Source: Rhizobiales bacterium 62-17
GTDB taxonomy: Bacteria; Pseudomonadota; Alphaproteobacteria; Rhizobiales; Beijerinckiaceae
NCBI GenBank assembly: GCA_001898965.1
Contig: MKVW01000003.1
Coordinates: forward strand, 103,373-167,372
Length of the DNA stretch: 64,000 bases
Direction of reading: 5' to 3'
Positions within the stretch are counted from its first letter, which is position 1. Every line of letters begins with the position of its first letter. This document shows positions 1 through 9,688 of the stretch, piece after piece. The notes under the pieces were generated by a model. The model was not told where the DNA came from and did not search any database. It was given only the letters and a program-made list of their open reading frames with translations. The translations under genes were made by a program, and so were the position numbers.

Positions 1-1
1 A

Positions 2-196
2 CCTGATCCGATCGTCAATCAGATGCACGGCTGGCTGACCGAGATCGTCAAACGGCCGGAGACGAAGAAATTCCTGTTCGATGTCGGCGCCGATCAGCGC
101 ATCTCGCAAACCCCTGCGGACATGGCGCGGATCATTAAGAGCGAGTTCGAGAACTGGAAGAAGATCGTCGAGGCGGCGAAGATCGAGCGGCAATAG
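2..196 (+). CDS. Bug-family (tripartite tricarboxylate transporter) substrate-binding protein, C-terminal fragment
   Basis: An open frame enters from the left edge and stops at TAG 194-196, giving the last 64 residues of a protein. The tail (TEIVKRPETKKFL, then ADMARIIKSEFENWKKIVEAA) is the typical C-terminus of Bug/TctC periplasmic receptors, which capture organic acids or aromatics for TctAB-type transporters. The signal peptide and ligand-binding lobes lie outside the window. It is on the + strand, tail-to-tail with the VOC gene at 400-1344. The family call rests on the C-terminal pattern only. Confidence 0.75.
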   Translation, partial: PDPIVNQMHGWLTEIVKRPETKKFLFDVGADQRISQTPADMARIIKSEFENWKKIVEAAKIERQ

Positions 197-225
197 GGGG
201 ATCGTGATCGCTTGCCGCAACCTTG

Positions 226-380
226 GTGTCATACCGGACACGCGCAGCGTGATCCGGTATCCAGGGGCAACTGGCAGGATATCAGGTCGCGGCTTCCCGT
301 AGAGCGTCCTACGAAAGCAAACATTTTTCCCTTTGCCCTGGATCCCGGATCGCCTGCTGCGCAGGCGTCCGGGAAGACAC
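226..380. repeat. Palindromic intergenic repeat element (REP/MITE-like)
   Basis: Two arms of about 43 bases face each other: GTGTCATACCGGAC...GATCCGGTATCCAGGGGC at 226-268 and GCCCTGGATCCCGGAT...GTCCGGGAAGACAC at 335-380. They are imperfect reverse complements separated by about 65 bases. The 'GATCCGGxATCCAGG / GTCCGGGA.GACA' pattern resembles a dispersed palindromic repeat common in Bradyrhizobium and related genomes. It sits between two convergent genes and fills the whole gap. I saw no second copy in this window. Confidence 0.6.
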
Positions 381-399
381 GGACAGCGTGGATACGTTT

Positions 400-1344
400 C
401 TAGGTCACCACGGATTCAAAGAAGCGCGGCGACAGTTCCGGTCCCCACTGCGCCAGGTTTTCTGCCGTTGCTGGATAGTCGCCGGGCGGCACGCTGGCAT
501 TGAGCAAGTCGCCGTCGGCGTAGTGTTCGAAAATATGGCCCCAGGGGCTGCGCCAATAGTCGAAGACCTGGCTGCCGAGGAGATGGCGGCCGACGCCCCA
601 TTCCTGCTTCCACCCTTTGCCCTGCAGCCAATAGTGGCCGATCTGAACCGCGTCCGGATCCTGCACCTCGAAAGAGACGTGGTGGACGTTGATATCGCCG
701 GGCGCATGCAGGGCGAAGATGGTGTGATGATCGGCCGGCTTATCGCCCCGGTTGCAGCGCATGAACGTGCCTAATGTCACCTTGGGATCGTCAGGCACGT
801 GCAGCCGGTCGGTGACCAGCATGCCGAGCGTGTTGATGAACCAGTCGCGGGCGGCGCTGCCGTCGGTGAATTTCAGCACGCAATGACCCAGCCGAATGAT
901 CTTGGCGGATTCGTTCTTCGGCCGTTGCAATTCGAACAGGCGGTTCTTCTCGTAGCCGAAGTTGATCGCCAGTGGATCGCGGATATCGAGCCGTTCGACG
1001 GGCTTGATGCCGTGCACCAGGTCGATCCGATAGCCGTCCGGCCCCTGCATGCGCACGCGCTTGCCGCCGCCCGGCGCATCGATGGTTTCGATGGCGGACG
1101 AGCCGGGCAGGCGCGCGGCTTCATCGAGTTCCGCTTCCGAGCCCGCCAGCATGCCGACAGCGGCGAAGCCTGGCTCGCCCTTTTCCGTCACGTGGATGTA
1201 GGGATAGTCGCCGGCCCCGCGCATATAGAGCCTGTCGGGTTCACGCAGCGTCCGATACATGCCGAAATCGGTCAGAAACTGTTCCATCTTGTCGAGATCG
1301 GGCGCCCGATACACGACATAGACGATATCCTGCACCTTGATCAT
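400..1344 (-). CDS. VOC-family extradiol ring-cleavage dioxygenase
   Basis: A 314-aa protein starting at ATG 1344 with GGGAGG eight bases upstream; the frame stays open beyond this but has no better start. It has two vicinal-oxygen-chelate modules, the second holding the metal site: H154 (RLGHCVLKF), H222 (VHHVSFEV) and E273 (IFEHYADGD). H206-H207 and Y263 match second-shell residues of BphC-type 2,3-dihydroxybiphenyl dioxygenases. Spacing and length fit class I extradiol enzymes, which open catecholic rings with Fe(II) or Mn(II) and O2. It is divergent from the PEP-mutase-like gene at 1502. The substrate is unknown. Confidence 0.8.
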   Translation of the reverse strand: MIKVQDIVYVVYRAPDLDKMEQFLTDFGMYRTLREPDRLYMRGAGDYPYIHVTEKGEPGFAAVGMLAGSEAELDEAARLPGSSAIETIDAPGGGKRVRMQGPDGYRIDLVHGIKPVERLDIRDPLAINFGYEKNRLFELQRPKNESAKIIRLGHCVLKFTDGSAARDWFINTLGMLVTDRLHVPDDPKVTLGTFMRCNRGDKPADHHTIFALHAPGDINVHHVSFEVQDPDAVQIGHYWLQGKGWKQEWGVGRHLLGSQVFDYWRSPWGHIFEHYADGDLLNASVPPGDYPATAENLAQWGPELSPRFFESVVT

Positions 1345-1501
1345 CAGGTGTCCTCCCTGGTGGCCCTGTGGCCTCCCTCGCGGGGCCGTAAGCTTCCACC
1401 TTTTTCCCTGGATGTGAAGGCCCATGAATGGCAAAGCATGCCCAGACTGGCGAACGTATCTGGCAAGCGGGCGGCCGGCGGATTTTGCTGGAGGAAACGA
1501 T

Positions 1502-2503
1502 ATGACGGACCCATTCATCCATCCCGAGAAGCGCAAGCGGTTGGCGTTTCGCGCGCTTTTGGCGAAGGACGGGCTGACCGTGATGCCGGGCGGTTTCAGC
1601 CCGATGTATGCCAAGATCGCCGCCAGGGCCGGCTTCGAATGTTTCTTCGTCGCCGGATCGCAGATGTCGGCTTTTCTGCTCGGCGTTCCCGATACGGGCG
1701 TGATCGGCCTGCGCGACATTTGCGACCATGCCCGCCATGTCGCGGCGCGTTCGGACATTCCGATCCTGCTCGACGCGGATACCGGCTTCGGCAATGCGGT
1801 CAACGTCCATTTCAGCGTGCAGGAGATCGTCCGTGCTGGTGTCGCCGGCATGTCGATCGAGGATCAGGAAGCGCCGAAAAAATCCGGCACCAGCGCTGGC
1901 CGCCGGGTGATTTCGAAAGAGGAGATGGTCGGCAAGCTCAAGGCCGCGGTGGCGGCGCGCGATGCCATCGATCCGGATTTCGTCATCTGCGCGCGTTGCG
2001 ATGCCATCGGCGCGGAAGGATCGAGCCCGCAGGATGCGATCGAGCGCTGCGTCGCTTATGCGCGCGACGGTGGCGCCGATCTCGTCTGGCTCAATTCGGC
2101 GAAGTCGCTGGAGCAATTGCAAGAGGTCTGCCAAGCGGTGCCGGCGCCGGTGCTGATGATCTGGGGCGGCCCGCCGCCGGGGCCGGACTTCGCGGACCTG
2201 GAGAAGACGGGCCTGCGCATCGCGCTCTATCCGACCTTGGCGGCGTCCGCCGGTATGCAGGCCGCCTGGCACGTGCTGGCCGACTTCAACAAGCGCGGCG
2301 TCGCCGCGCTGACCGACTGGCGCAAGAGCATCGCCAGCAATCCGTTCGGTGCGCTCGAGTTCGCCGAGATGACCGGTTACACCGGCGTGCGCGATCTCGA
2401 AGCCAAATATCTCCCGCAGGACGCGCAGCGCGACTACGAGAGCACCTACGGCCACGTCTCACCGCTTGGCTTCGGCGACGGGCCGGATAAAGCCAAGAGC
2501 TGA
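1502..2503 (+). CDS. Isocitrate lyase/PEP mutase-family protein
   Basis: A 333-aa protein starting at ATG 1502 behind TGGAGGAAACGAT; an in-frame ATG at 1424 lacks such a site. The family fold is evident from TVMPGGFSPMYAKIAARAGFE, the metal-site motif LDADTGFGNAVNV and ICARCDA. In Claisen-type lyases such as PrpB the active-site loop reads PK(K/R)CGH; here it reads APKKSGTSAGR, so the catalytic Cys position is Ser. That points to C-C or P-C chemistry other than classical isocitrate or methylisocitrate lyase. It lies between ring-cleavage and Bug-receptor genes, so it may act on a ring-cleavage product. Family confident, reaction unknown. Confidence 0.85.
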   Translation: MTDPFIHPEKRKRLAFRALLAKDGLTVMPGGFSPMYAKIAARAGFECFFVAGSQMSAFLLGVPDTGVIGLRDICDHARHVAARSDIPILLDADTGFGNAVNVHFSVQEIVRAGVAGMSIEDQEAPKKSGTSAGRRVISKEEMVGKLKAAVAARDAIDPDFVICARCDAIGAEGSSPQDAIERCVAYARDGGADLVWLNSAKSLEQLQEVCQAVPAPVLMIWGGPPPGPDFADLEKTGLRIALYPTLAASAGMQAAWHVLADFNKRGVAALTDWRKSIASNPFGALEFAEMTGYTGVRDLEAKYLPQDAQRDYESTYGHVSPLGFGDGPDKAKS

Positions 2504-2553
2504 CGGAGACGCGATCGTAAAGCCTTTAATTTGGCCGTGGAGCGCGTTCGCGT

Positions 2554-3528
2554 TTATTCGACGGTTAGGCCGAGGCTTTGCACCATGGTGCGCCAGCGGG
2601 CAATTTCGCGCCGGAAATAGTCTTCCGCTTCCTGCCGGCTGGCGTTCATCGGGTCGAAACCGATGGCGACCAGTCGCTCGCGGATCGCCGGTTCGCGGAT
2701 GATGTCGTCGATCTGCTTGTTGAGCGTGTCGATCTCGGCCGATTGGGTCGCGGAGGGGGCGAAGAAGCCGACCCAGGATTGGGCGGTGAAGTCCTTGTAG
2801 CCGCTCTCGGAGAAGGTCGGCACTTTGCCGATCACCGCGATGCGCTGCGGCGAGGCCACCGCCAGACCGCGCAACTGGCCGCCGGCGACCTGGGCGGCGA
2901 AGCCCGAGAGGGAGGAGACGACGAGAGGCACGTGGCCGCCGAGCACTGCATTGGTGGCATCCGGGCCGCCACGGAACGGCACGTGTTTGGCGTCGGTCTT
3001 GGCCAGCTCACGGAAGAAATATTCCGCCGCGATATGGGAGCTGGTGCCGATGCCGGCTGTGGCGAAGGCGATTTCCTTGCCCTTGTTCTGGGCGACGAAA
3101 TCGCTGAGCGATTGCGCCGAGCCGCTGGGATTGATGGCGAAGACTTCCGGCGTGGTTGCGACGACGGCGATGGTCTTCAATTCGTCGGCGGTAAAGCCCT
3201 TGTTGCGGTAGAGCGTCTCGTTGATGGCGAGTGCCGCGGTCGAGACGAGCAGGGTGGCGCCGTCGGGCGCCGCGCCGATCACGGCTTTCGTGGCGATGTT
3301 GGCGCCGGCGCCGGGGCGGTTCTCGACGACGACCTTGCGCTGGTGTTTTTCGCCGAGCCGTGTGCCAACCACCCGTGCGATGGAATCGGCCGAACCGCCC
3401 GCCGCGAAGCCGACGATCAAAGTGAGGATCGAACCGGGTGCTTGTGTTTGTGCTTGCGCGGTTGTGGTTTGAACACCTGTCATCGCGGCCAAAAGCGTCG
3501 CGACAGCGATCAAGCTCGCCTTCCTCAT
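2554..3528 (-). CDS. Bug-family (TctC) substrate-binding protein
   Basis: A 324-aa periplasmic receptor starting at ATG 3528 behind AGGGAGGAACGGGA. A signal peptide (MRKASLIAVATLLAAMTGVQ...AQAQ) precedes the Bug signatures IVGFAAGGSADSIARVVG, VVENRPGAGANIATKAV and APDGATLL. Such proteins bind carboxylated or aromatic ligands and normally feed a TctA/TctB permease, but no permease gene is in this window. It shares the strand of the following catabolic operon, and its promoter would lie in the 125-base gap before the IclR stop codon. Confidence 0.92.
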   Translation of the reverse strand: MRKASLIAVATLLAAMTGVQTTTAQAQTQAPGSILTLIVGFAAGGSADSIARVVGTRLGEKHQRKVVVENRPGAGANIATKAVIGAAPDGATLLVSTAALAINETLYRNKGFTADELKTIAVVATTPEVFAINPSGSAQSLSDFVAQNKGKEIAFATAGIGTSSHIAAEYFFRELAKTDAKHVPFRGGPDATNAVLGGHVPLVVSSLSGFAAQVAGGQLRGLAVASPQRIAVIGKVPTFSESGYKDFTAQSWVGFFAPSATQSAEIDTLNKQIDDIIREPAIRERLVAIGFDPMNASRQEAEDYFRREIARWRTMVQSLGLTVE

Positions 3529-3653
3529 TCCCGTTCCTCCCTGTCGGCTGACGCCGTTAAAGGCAAGCTAGGACGAGGGGACGGCGTGTTGCAAGCATGG
3601 CCACGGTGATACGCGTCACGTGAATGTGACCGGTGCCGACGCCAAGGCTGTTC

Positions 3654-4478
3654 TTATTTGCCGGCGGTGGCCAGGGTGCGGGCGAGGGCCTGTTCGCTGG
3701 AGATGTGGCTTGAGATCGAGCGGGCGGCCGAAAGCACGAGATCCTTCAAGCGGCCGGCCATTTCTTCCGCAGCCACCGTGGTGTCGACGGCGGTGACGTT
3801 GATCGCGGCGACGATGCGGCCGTTGTTGTCGCGCAACGGCGCGGCGATGGCGCTGATGCCGCGCTCGAAGAAGGACTGGCTCACCGCATAGCCACGATCG
3901 CGATCTTCCTTAAGCAGCTTTTTCAGGGCCGGCAGCGTCTTCGGCGTCTGTTCGCTGAAGCGCGGCAGGTTCGGCTCGGGAAAGAGTTCCCGCAATTCCA
4001 TGTCGTCGAGTTCGCAGATCAGCATGCGGCCCAGAATGGTGCCGTGCACGGGAAAGCGCGTGCCGACCTGTACGCTGCTGGCCAGCGCCGAATGGGCCGG
4101 GAAGCGGGCGAGATAGACCACTTCGCGGCGATCGCGCATCACCAGATGAGACGACATGCCGGTATCGTCGCGCAGCTTGCGGAGCGCCGGTTGCGCCACT
4201 TCGACGAGATCGAGCGAGGCAAGATAGGCGAAGCCACGGCCGAGCACGGCCGGCCCCAAGCGATATTGCCGATCGTTGATGTCGCGCTGCAGATAGCCCA
4301 TGGTTTCGAGTGTGTGCAGCAGGCGGAAGACGGTGGCGCGCGACAGGTTGAGTTCGCGGGCGATGTCGGGCGGCGCCAGAACCGGGCGTTCGCGCGAGAA
4401 CAGGCCGAGGACGGACAACCCTTGCGTCAGCGCCGGGACAATATATTTGCCCTCCGGCATCATGTCAGGGCCGTTCAT
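3654..4478 (-). CDS. IclR-family transcriptional regulator
   Basis: A 274-aa regulator with an N-terminal winged helix (VPALTQGLSVLGLF, PDIARELNLSRATVFRLLHT) and a C-terminal IclR effector domain (GRGFAYLASL, SSVQVGTRFPVHGTILGRM, RGISAIAAPLRD). Tandem ATGs occur at 4481 and 4478; the second has the better spacing from GGAGG (six bases). The start overlaps the end of the alpha/beta hydrolase gene by 14 bases, indicating translational coupling and membership of the aromatic operon. IclR proteins often control catabolic operons through palindromic sites; the dyad at 11336-11360 is a candidate target. Confidence 0.92.
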   Translation of the reverse strand: MNGPDMMPEGKYIVPALTQGLSVLGLFSRERPVLAPPDIARELNLSRATVFRLLHTLETMGYLQRDINDRQYRLGPAVLGRGFAYLASLDLVEVAQPALRKLRDDTGMSSHLVMRDRREVVYLARFPAHSALASSVQVGTRFPVHGTILGRMLICELDDMELRELFPEPNLPRFSEQTPKTLPALKKLLKEDRDRGYAVSQSFFERGISAIAAPLRDNNGRIVAAINVTAVDTTVAAEEMAGRLKDLVLSAARSISSHISSEQALARTLATAGK

Positions 4479-5265
4479 CATGTCCCTCCAGAAATGAATC
4501 GATGGCGGCGTTGAAAGCGTCCGGCATTTCCACATAGACGGCATGGCCGCCATCGGGGATGGCGGTGATCGGCGTGCCGGGCCGGGCCGCGGCAACCCGT
4601 TCATTGGCCGCCGCTGGCGTGATCACGTCGGCGGTGCCGTAAACCACCTGCACTGGCATGGTGGCGGGCAGGATGGCGACATCGTCGAGCATATTGCCTT
4701 GCGACAGCATGCGCGCCGCCTGGGCGTAGCCCTGCGGATCGACGCTCGCCATCACGTCGACGACCTTGCGAATAGAGGCTTCGCTGGCGTGCGGACCCAG
4801 CAGGCGCGGCCCGCGCTTTTCGGCCATGCTGCGCGGGCCAAGGGCCGCCACATCGTCGATGCGGCTGTTCAGCATGCGGGCGCGCTCCTCGGCCGGCAAT
4901 TTGGCGTGGCCGATGGCGCAGGAGGCGAGCGTGAGGGTGAGAATGCGTTCAGGATATTGCGCGGCGAAACGCGCCGCCATCAGCGAGCCGAGGGAATGGC
5001 CGATGACGTGGGCCTTGCCGATCTGCAACCGGTCGAGCAGGCCAGCGAGTGCTTGCGCATAGGCGGAAACCTCGGGCGCTTCTTCGGGCAGGGGCGTGGA
5101 GCCGCCATAGCCCGGCGCGTTCCAGGCGACGGTGCGATAGTGCTGGCCGAAATGCGCGAGCTGCGCCGCCCAGGAGGCAGCCGAGGAGCCGATGCCGTGC
5201 AGCAGCACCAGCGGCGTGCCGGTGCCGTTTTCCTGCCAGACGATGTTCTCCTGGTTATCCTGCAT
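4465..5265 (-). CDS. Alpha/beta hydrolase (candidate meta-cleavage product or enol-lactone hydrolase)
   Basis: A 266-aa cytoplasmic hydrolase with the oxyanion segment VLLHGIGSSAASW, the nucleophile elbow GHSLGS and the terminal GGHAVYVEMPD supplying the catalytic His. Length and motifs suit the MhpC/BphD/PcaD group. It sits 10 bases after the SDR and overlaps the IclR start, in one transcript with an extradiol dioxygenase. C-C hydrolysis of a ring-cleavage product is therefore the most economical role. Enol-lactone hydrolysis cannot be excluded. Confidence 0.85.
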   Translation of the reverse strand: MQDNQENIVWQENGTGTPLVLLHGIGSSAASWAAQLAHFGQHYRTVAWNAPGYGGSTPLPEEAPEVSAYAQALAGLLDRLQIGKAHVIGHSLGSLMAARFAAQYPERILTLTLASCAIGHAKLPAEERARMLNSRIDDVAALGPRSMAEKRGPRLLGPHASEASIRKVVDVMASVDPQGYAQAARMLSQGNMLDDVAILPATMPVQVVYGTADVITPAAANERVAAARPGTPITAIPDGGHAVYVEMPDAFNAAIDSFLEGHDERP

Positions 5266-5275
5266 CGCTCTTACT

Positions 5276-6034
5276 TCAGTTCATCACAAAGCCGCCGTTC
5301 ACCGGAACCAACTGGCCGGTGACGAAGCCAGCGCCAGGGCCGAGCAGATAGATCACGGGGCCGGTGACGTCCTCGGGCATCTGCTGGCGCGGGATGGCGC
5401 GATTGTTGACGTAGAGATCGTGCCGCTCCTGCGGCACATATTCGGTGGACTCGCTGATGACGATGCCGGGCGCGATGGCATTGACGGAGATACCGTCGGC
5501 GCCGAGTTCGCGCGACAGCGAGCGCGTCATCGAGATGATGGCGCCTTTGCTCGCCACGTAATGCAGAAGCTTCGGCGCGCCCCACATGGCGGTGTCGGAG
5601 GCGACATTGACGATGCGGCCGCCAAGCGTCGATTTCTTGAGCAGGGGAGCGAGCGCCTTGATGACCAGCCAGACGCCGCGCACGTTGATCGCCATGACGC
5701 GATCGAAGGTGGCGATCTCGATCTCGTCATAGGGCACGCCGCCGATGCCGGTGGCGAGCGCTGCATTGTTGACGAGGCCGTCGATGCGGTCGAAGCGCTC
5801 GGCCAAAGCCTTGCCGAAGGCCTCGATCGATTGCGGCTGCGACTGATCGTAGGCGATGAAATGGGCGTCGGCGCCGCGCTGGCGCAAGTCGGCGGCGCAG
5901 GCTTCGCCCAGCTTCACATCGATGTCGGCGACGATGACGCTCTCAGCGCCTGCGTCGACGCAGGCCTCGGCGAAGGCGCGGCCAAGGCCGCGTCCAGCGC
6001 CGGTGACGACGATACGGCGTCCAGTCAGCTCCAT
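5276..6034 (-). CDS. Short-chain dehydrogenase/reductase
   Basis: A 252-aa classical SDR starting behind AGGAGAGGCCTAA. It has the dinucleotide motif TGAGRGLG, NNAA, the catalytic Ser in VNVASDT, the YxxxK pair in YVASK, and the C-terminal GFVTGQLVPVNGG segment. All catalytic residues are present. In this operon a cis-dihydrodiol or hydroxy-intermediate dehydrogenase between the Rieske oxygenase and ring cleavage is the likely role. It is 12 bases from the permease gene and 10 bases from the hydrolase gene. Confidence 0.9.
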   Translation of the reverse strand: MELTGRRIVVTGAGRGLGRAFAEACVDAGAESVIVADIDVKLGEACAADLRQRGADAHFIAYDQSQPQSIEAFGKALAERFDRIDGLVNNAALATGIGGVPYDEIEIATFDRVMAINVRGVWLVIKALAPLLKKSTLGGRIVNVASDTAMWGAPKLLHYVASKGAIISMTRSLSRELGADGISVNAIAPGIVISESTEYVPQERHDLYVNNRAIPRQQMPEDVTGPVIYLLGPGAGFVTGQLVPVNGGFVMN

Positions 6035-6046
6035 TTTAGGCCTCTC

Positions 6047-6841
6047 CTACGACGCGCGACGGGCGCGGCCGGGCAGCCAATGCAGCACGCGGTTTTCGAT
6101 CAGCACGATCGCACCATAGAGCAGGATGCCGATGATCGTGAGCATGATGATGGTGACGAAGACCATCGGCGTGTTGCCGGCGCCTTCGCCGAAAGTCAGG
6201 AGATAGCCGAGGCCCTGGTTGCCGCCGACGAGTTCGCCGACGAGGACGCCGATGACCGCCAAGGTTGCGGCGATGCGCAGGCCGGCGAAGAACGGCGGCA
6301 GCGAGGCCGGGAACTCGATCTTGCGGAAGATCTGCACCTTGCTGGCGTTGAAGGAGCGGGCCAGACGGACGATATCGGGATCGATGGCGCGCACGGCGCC
6401 GAGCACATTGATCATGATTGGGAAGAACACGATCAATATGGCCACTAAAATCTTCGGATAGACCGTATAGCCGAACCAGATGACGAAGAGCGGCGCGAAA
6501 GCGACTTTCGGCGCGATCTGCAGGGCCAGGATGTAAGGCGAAAGCACGAATTCCGCCGTCGGCGACATGCCGAGGATGAAGCCGACGGCCATGCCGAGGA
6601 TCATGCCTAAAACGAAACCGACGACGACCTGCATGGCGGTGATGCCCGTGTGATACATCAGGCGGTCACGCGTCAGCATCTTGAGGAATTCTTCCCAGAC
6701 TTGAGACGCCGGTGGGATGATGAATTGCGGAATGCCCAGCGCGCGCGGGCCCCATTCCCAAGCAGCAAGGGAGATGACTGCCAGTGCGAGACTGGCAAGC
6801 ACCATGCGCTGCGTGGAAGGATTGCTGAGTTCGCTACCCAT
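6047..6841 (-). CDS. ABC transporter permease (SsuC/TauC-like)
   Basis: A 264-aa integral membrane protein with about six hydrophobic helices (for example LASLALAVISLAAWEW and VVVGFVLGMILGMAVGFILG) and the EAA-like cytoplasmic loop near residues 150-180 (NASKVQIFRKIEFPASLPPF). It matches permeases of the sulfonate/nitrate/taurine family (BPD_transp_1), which work as homodimers with an SsuB-like ATPase. The receptor and ATPase genes lie immediately upstream on the same strand, completing an importer, probably for the aromatic growth substrate. Confidence 0.93.
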   Translation of the reverse strand: MGSELSNPSTQRMVLASLALAVISLAAWEWGPRALGIPQFIIPPASQVWEEFLKMLTRDRLMYHTGITAMQVVVGFVLGMILGMAVGFILGMSPTAEFVLSPYILALQIAPKVAFAPLFVIWFGYTVYPKILVAILIVFFPIMINVLGAVRAIDPDIVRLARSFNASKVQIFRKIEFPASLPPFFAGLRIAATLAVIGVLVGELVGGNQGLGYLLTFGEGAGNTPMVFVTIIMLTIIGILLYGAIVLIENRVLHWLPGRARRAS

Positions 6842-6865
6842 CTTTTGATCCCACCGGTCTTTTTG

Positions 6866-7867
6866 TTACTGCAAGAACTGATTGGTGTAGAGTTCCTTCA
6901 CCGGCGTCGTCTTCTCGATGATGCCTTCCTTCAGGTAGAAATCCTGAAGCGCCGAGAGGCGCGACTCGTCCATTTCGCCGAGGACCTTCTGGCCGGGATA
7001 GACGAGGGTGTTGTAGGACTTGAAGATCTCGGTCAGGTCGGCTTCCTTGCCGGTGAATTCCGGCACGGCCTTGGCGTAATCGACCGCCGCCGCCGCCGGA
7101 TCATCCATGAGCGCCTTCATGCCCTTGAGGGTGGCGCGCACGATCTTGCGCAGCAGTTCCGGATTCTTCTGGATGGTTTCGTCGGAAGCGACGATGGCCT
7201 GGGCCATGCTCTTGAACACGGTGTCGGACGGAATGGCCTCGATGTTCATCTTCGGCGATTCCTTGCGGGCCTGGATGGTCCATTCCGGCGTGCCCGCCAT
7301 CGCGTCGGACTGGCCGGCGGCGAAGAGCTTCCAGATATTGACCGGGCCGACGGCCTGGGCATTGACGTCGTTCTTGGTCATGCCCTGGGTGGCGAGCATG
7401 CCGAGCAGAGCGAAAAAGGTCGTGTCCTGATAGGCGAGAACGGTGATCGTCTTGCCCTTCAGATCCTTGACCGAGTTGATGCCCTTGTCCTTGTTGACGG
7501 CGAGCTGCATCAGCGCGCGACCACCGATCACCGCGATCGCCTTCACCGGCACGCCATTGCTGCGCACGATGATCGGCGTATCGCCGATGGCGCCGCCGAC
7601 GACGGCATTGCCGGCACCGACCTGCTTGGCGACGTCGACGCCACCGCGCGCCACCTGGAAGTTCACGTTGAGGCCTTCAGCGGTGAAATAGCCGCGCTGC
7701 TTGGCGACCATCCACGGGCCGAACGCGGGCAGGGAGCCCGGCGCGGGCAGAAGATAGGTGATGTCCTGAAGCGGCGCCTGTGCTTGCGCGCCCTGAATGC
7801 CAGCGAAACCGAAGGAGCCGGCCAAGCCGGCGAAAGTCAATGCAAGAAGCTTGCGACGCGAATTCAT
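6866..7867 (-). CDS. ABC transporter substrate-binding protein (SsuA/NMT1-like)
   Basis: A 333-aa exported receptor. The start at ATG 7867 is preceded by GGAGAAGGGTC; a longer frame to 7894 is less likely. The N-terminus MNSRRKLLALTFAGLAGSFG ending in AQAQA is a signal peptide with a short basic n-region. LPAFGPWMVAKQRGYFTAEGLNV and the following GGVDVAKQVGAGNA are typical of NMT1/THI5-like and SsuA receptors for sulfonates, nitrate or small aromatics. It lies between the ATPase and permease genes of the same importer. Confidence 0.9.
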   Translation of the reverse strand: MNSRRKLLALTFAGLAGSFGFAGIQGAQAQAPLQDITYLLPAPGSLPAFGPWMVAKQRGYFTAEGLNVNFQVARGGVDVAKQVGAGNAVVGGAIGDTPIIVRSNGVPVKAIAVIGGRALMQLAVNKDKGINSVKDLKGKTITVLAYQDTTFFALLGMLATQGMTKNDVNAQAVGPVNIWKLFAAGQSDAMAGTPEWTIQARKESPKMNIEAIPSDTVFKSMAQAIVASDETIQKNPELLRKIVRATLKGMKALMDDPAAAAVDYAKAVPEFTGKEADLTEIFKSYNTLVYPGQKVLGEMDESRLSALQDFYLKEGIIEKTTPVKELYTNQFLQ

Positions 7868-7890
7868 GACCCTTCTCCTTTTTTGCGTTT

Positions 7891-8655
<765 letters not shown>

Positions 8656-8660
8656 CGGTT

Positions 8661-9626
8661 TCAGCTCCGCTTCTCGGTGATGAACTTGCCGTCGGGCGCG
8701 GGCGTGCTGGCGCTCTTCTGGCGACGGGTCTTGCCGTCGATACCGCCGGAGATCGCCCATTCGGCGAACAGGTCAGGGCCAGGCGTGAAGTCGCGGGTCT
8801 TCCACTCTTCGGTCAGCACGTCCTCATCGGCATAATATTCGATGAGCGAGCCGGCCGGATTCTGGAAGTACCAGAAGAAGGCCGAGGAGATCGGATGCTT
8901 GCCCGGTCCAAGCTGCGTGTCCCAGCCGAGCCGCGACATATGCATGCCGCCGCCGAAGACTTCGTGGATGTCGCGCACGGCGAAGGCGACGTGGTTGAGG
9001 CCGGGCTTGCCTTCCGGCGTCTGCAACAGGAACATGTCGTGATGGCCGCCGCGCGGTGCGGTGCGCAGGAAGTGGCCACGACCGGGATAACGATCCGACA
9101 GGCAGAAGCCGATGTCTTCGTAGAACTTGGTCGTTTCGTCGAGCTGCTTGGTGAAGAACACCACATGGCCGACTTCGATCGGTGTCGCATGGTCATAGCT
9201 GGCGCTCGGTGCATTCACCCGCGAAGCCTTGTCCCAGGTGTTGGTCTGGCCGCCGTGCACCTCGATGGCGCGTTTGCGGCTGACACGCACGCCCAGGGCC
9301 AGGCCATTGGGGTCGGTGCAGAACAAGGTGCCGTCGGCTTCGCGGAAGCCCGGCGCGTTGCGCATCTTCTCGCGGCTGGCGGTGATGTCGGCGTCGTTCT
9401 CGGCGCTCCAGATCACTTCGCGCACGGTGGGACCGGTTTCGATCGCCGGCGGCAGCGAGGGATCGTCGTGCAGGCGCACGAACACTTCGCAACCGTTGAG
9501 AGTTTCGAAATCGAGTGCCGTGTCGGAATCGCGGACGAGCGACAGGCCCCAATCGAGGAAGAAGCGACGGCACAGCGCGATGTCTTCAACGCCATACGTC
9601 ACGCGGTCGATGCCAGAAATGCTCAC
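8661..9626 (-). CDS. Class I extradiol dioxygenase (two-domain VOC protein)
   Basis: A 321-aa protein of two VOC modules. The second carries H154 (VGHVVFF), H212 (NHVAFAV) and E263 (LIEYYADED), nearly at the positions of the BphC triad. H195-H196, H244 and Y253 match catalytic second-shell residues. This supports a working Fe(II) or Mn(II) ring-opening enzyme acting on a catechol-type intermediate. It lies between the Rieske oxygenase gene (62 bases upstream) and the ATPase gene (5 bases downstream). Together with the SDR and hydrolase it forms a complete meta-cleavage sequence. Substrate unknown. Confidence 0.88.
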   Translation of the reverse strand: MSISGIDRVTYGVEDIALCRRFFLDWGLSLVRDSDTALDFETLNGCEVFVRLHDDPSLPPAIETGPTVREVIWSAENDADITASREKMRNAPGFREADGTLFCTDPNGLALGVRVSRKRAIEVHGGQTNTWDKASRVNAPSASYDHATPIEVGHVVFFTKQLDETTKFYEDIGFCLSDRYPGRGHFLRTAPRGGHHDMFLLQTPEGKPGLNHVAFAVRDIHEVFGGGMHMSRLGWDTQLGPGKHPISSAFFWYFQNPAGSLIEYYADEDVLTEEWKTRDFTPGPDLFAEWAISGGIDGKTRRQKSASTPAPDGKFITEKRS

Positions 9627-9688
9627 GGTCTACTCCAGATGTTCGTGCTGCGGCGAGACGGCGCTGCAGCGCCGCCTCGATCGTCAGG

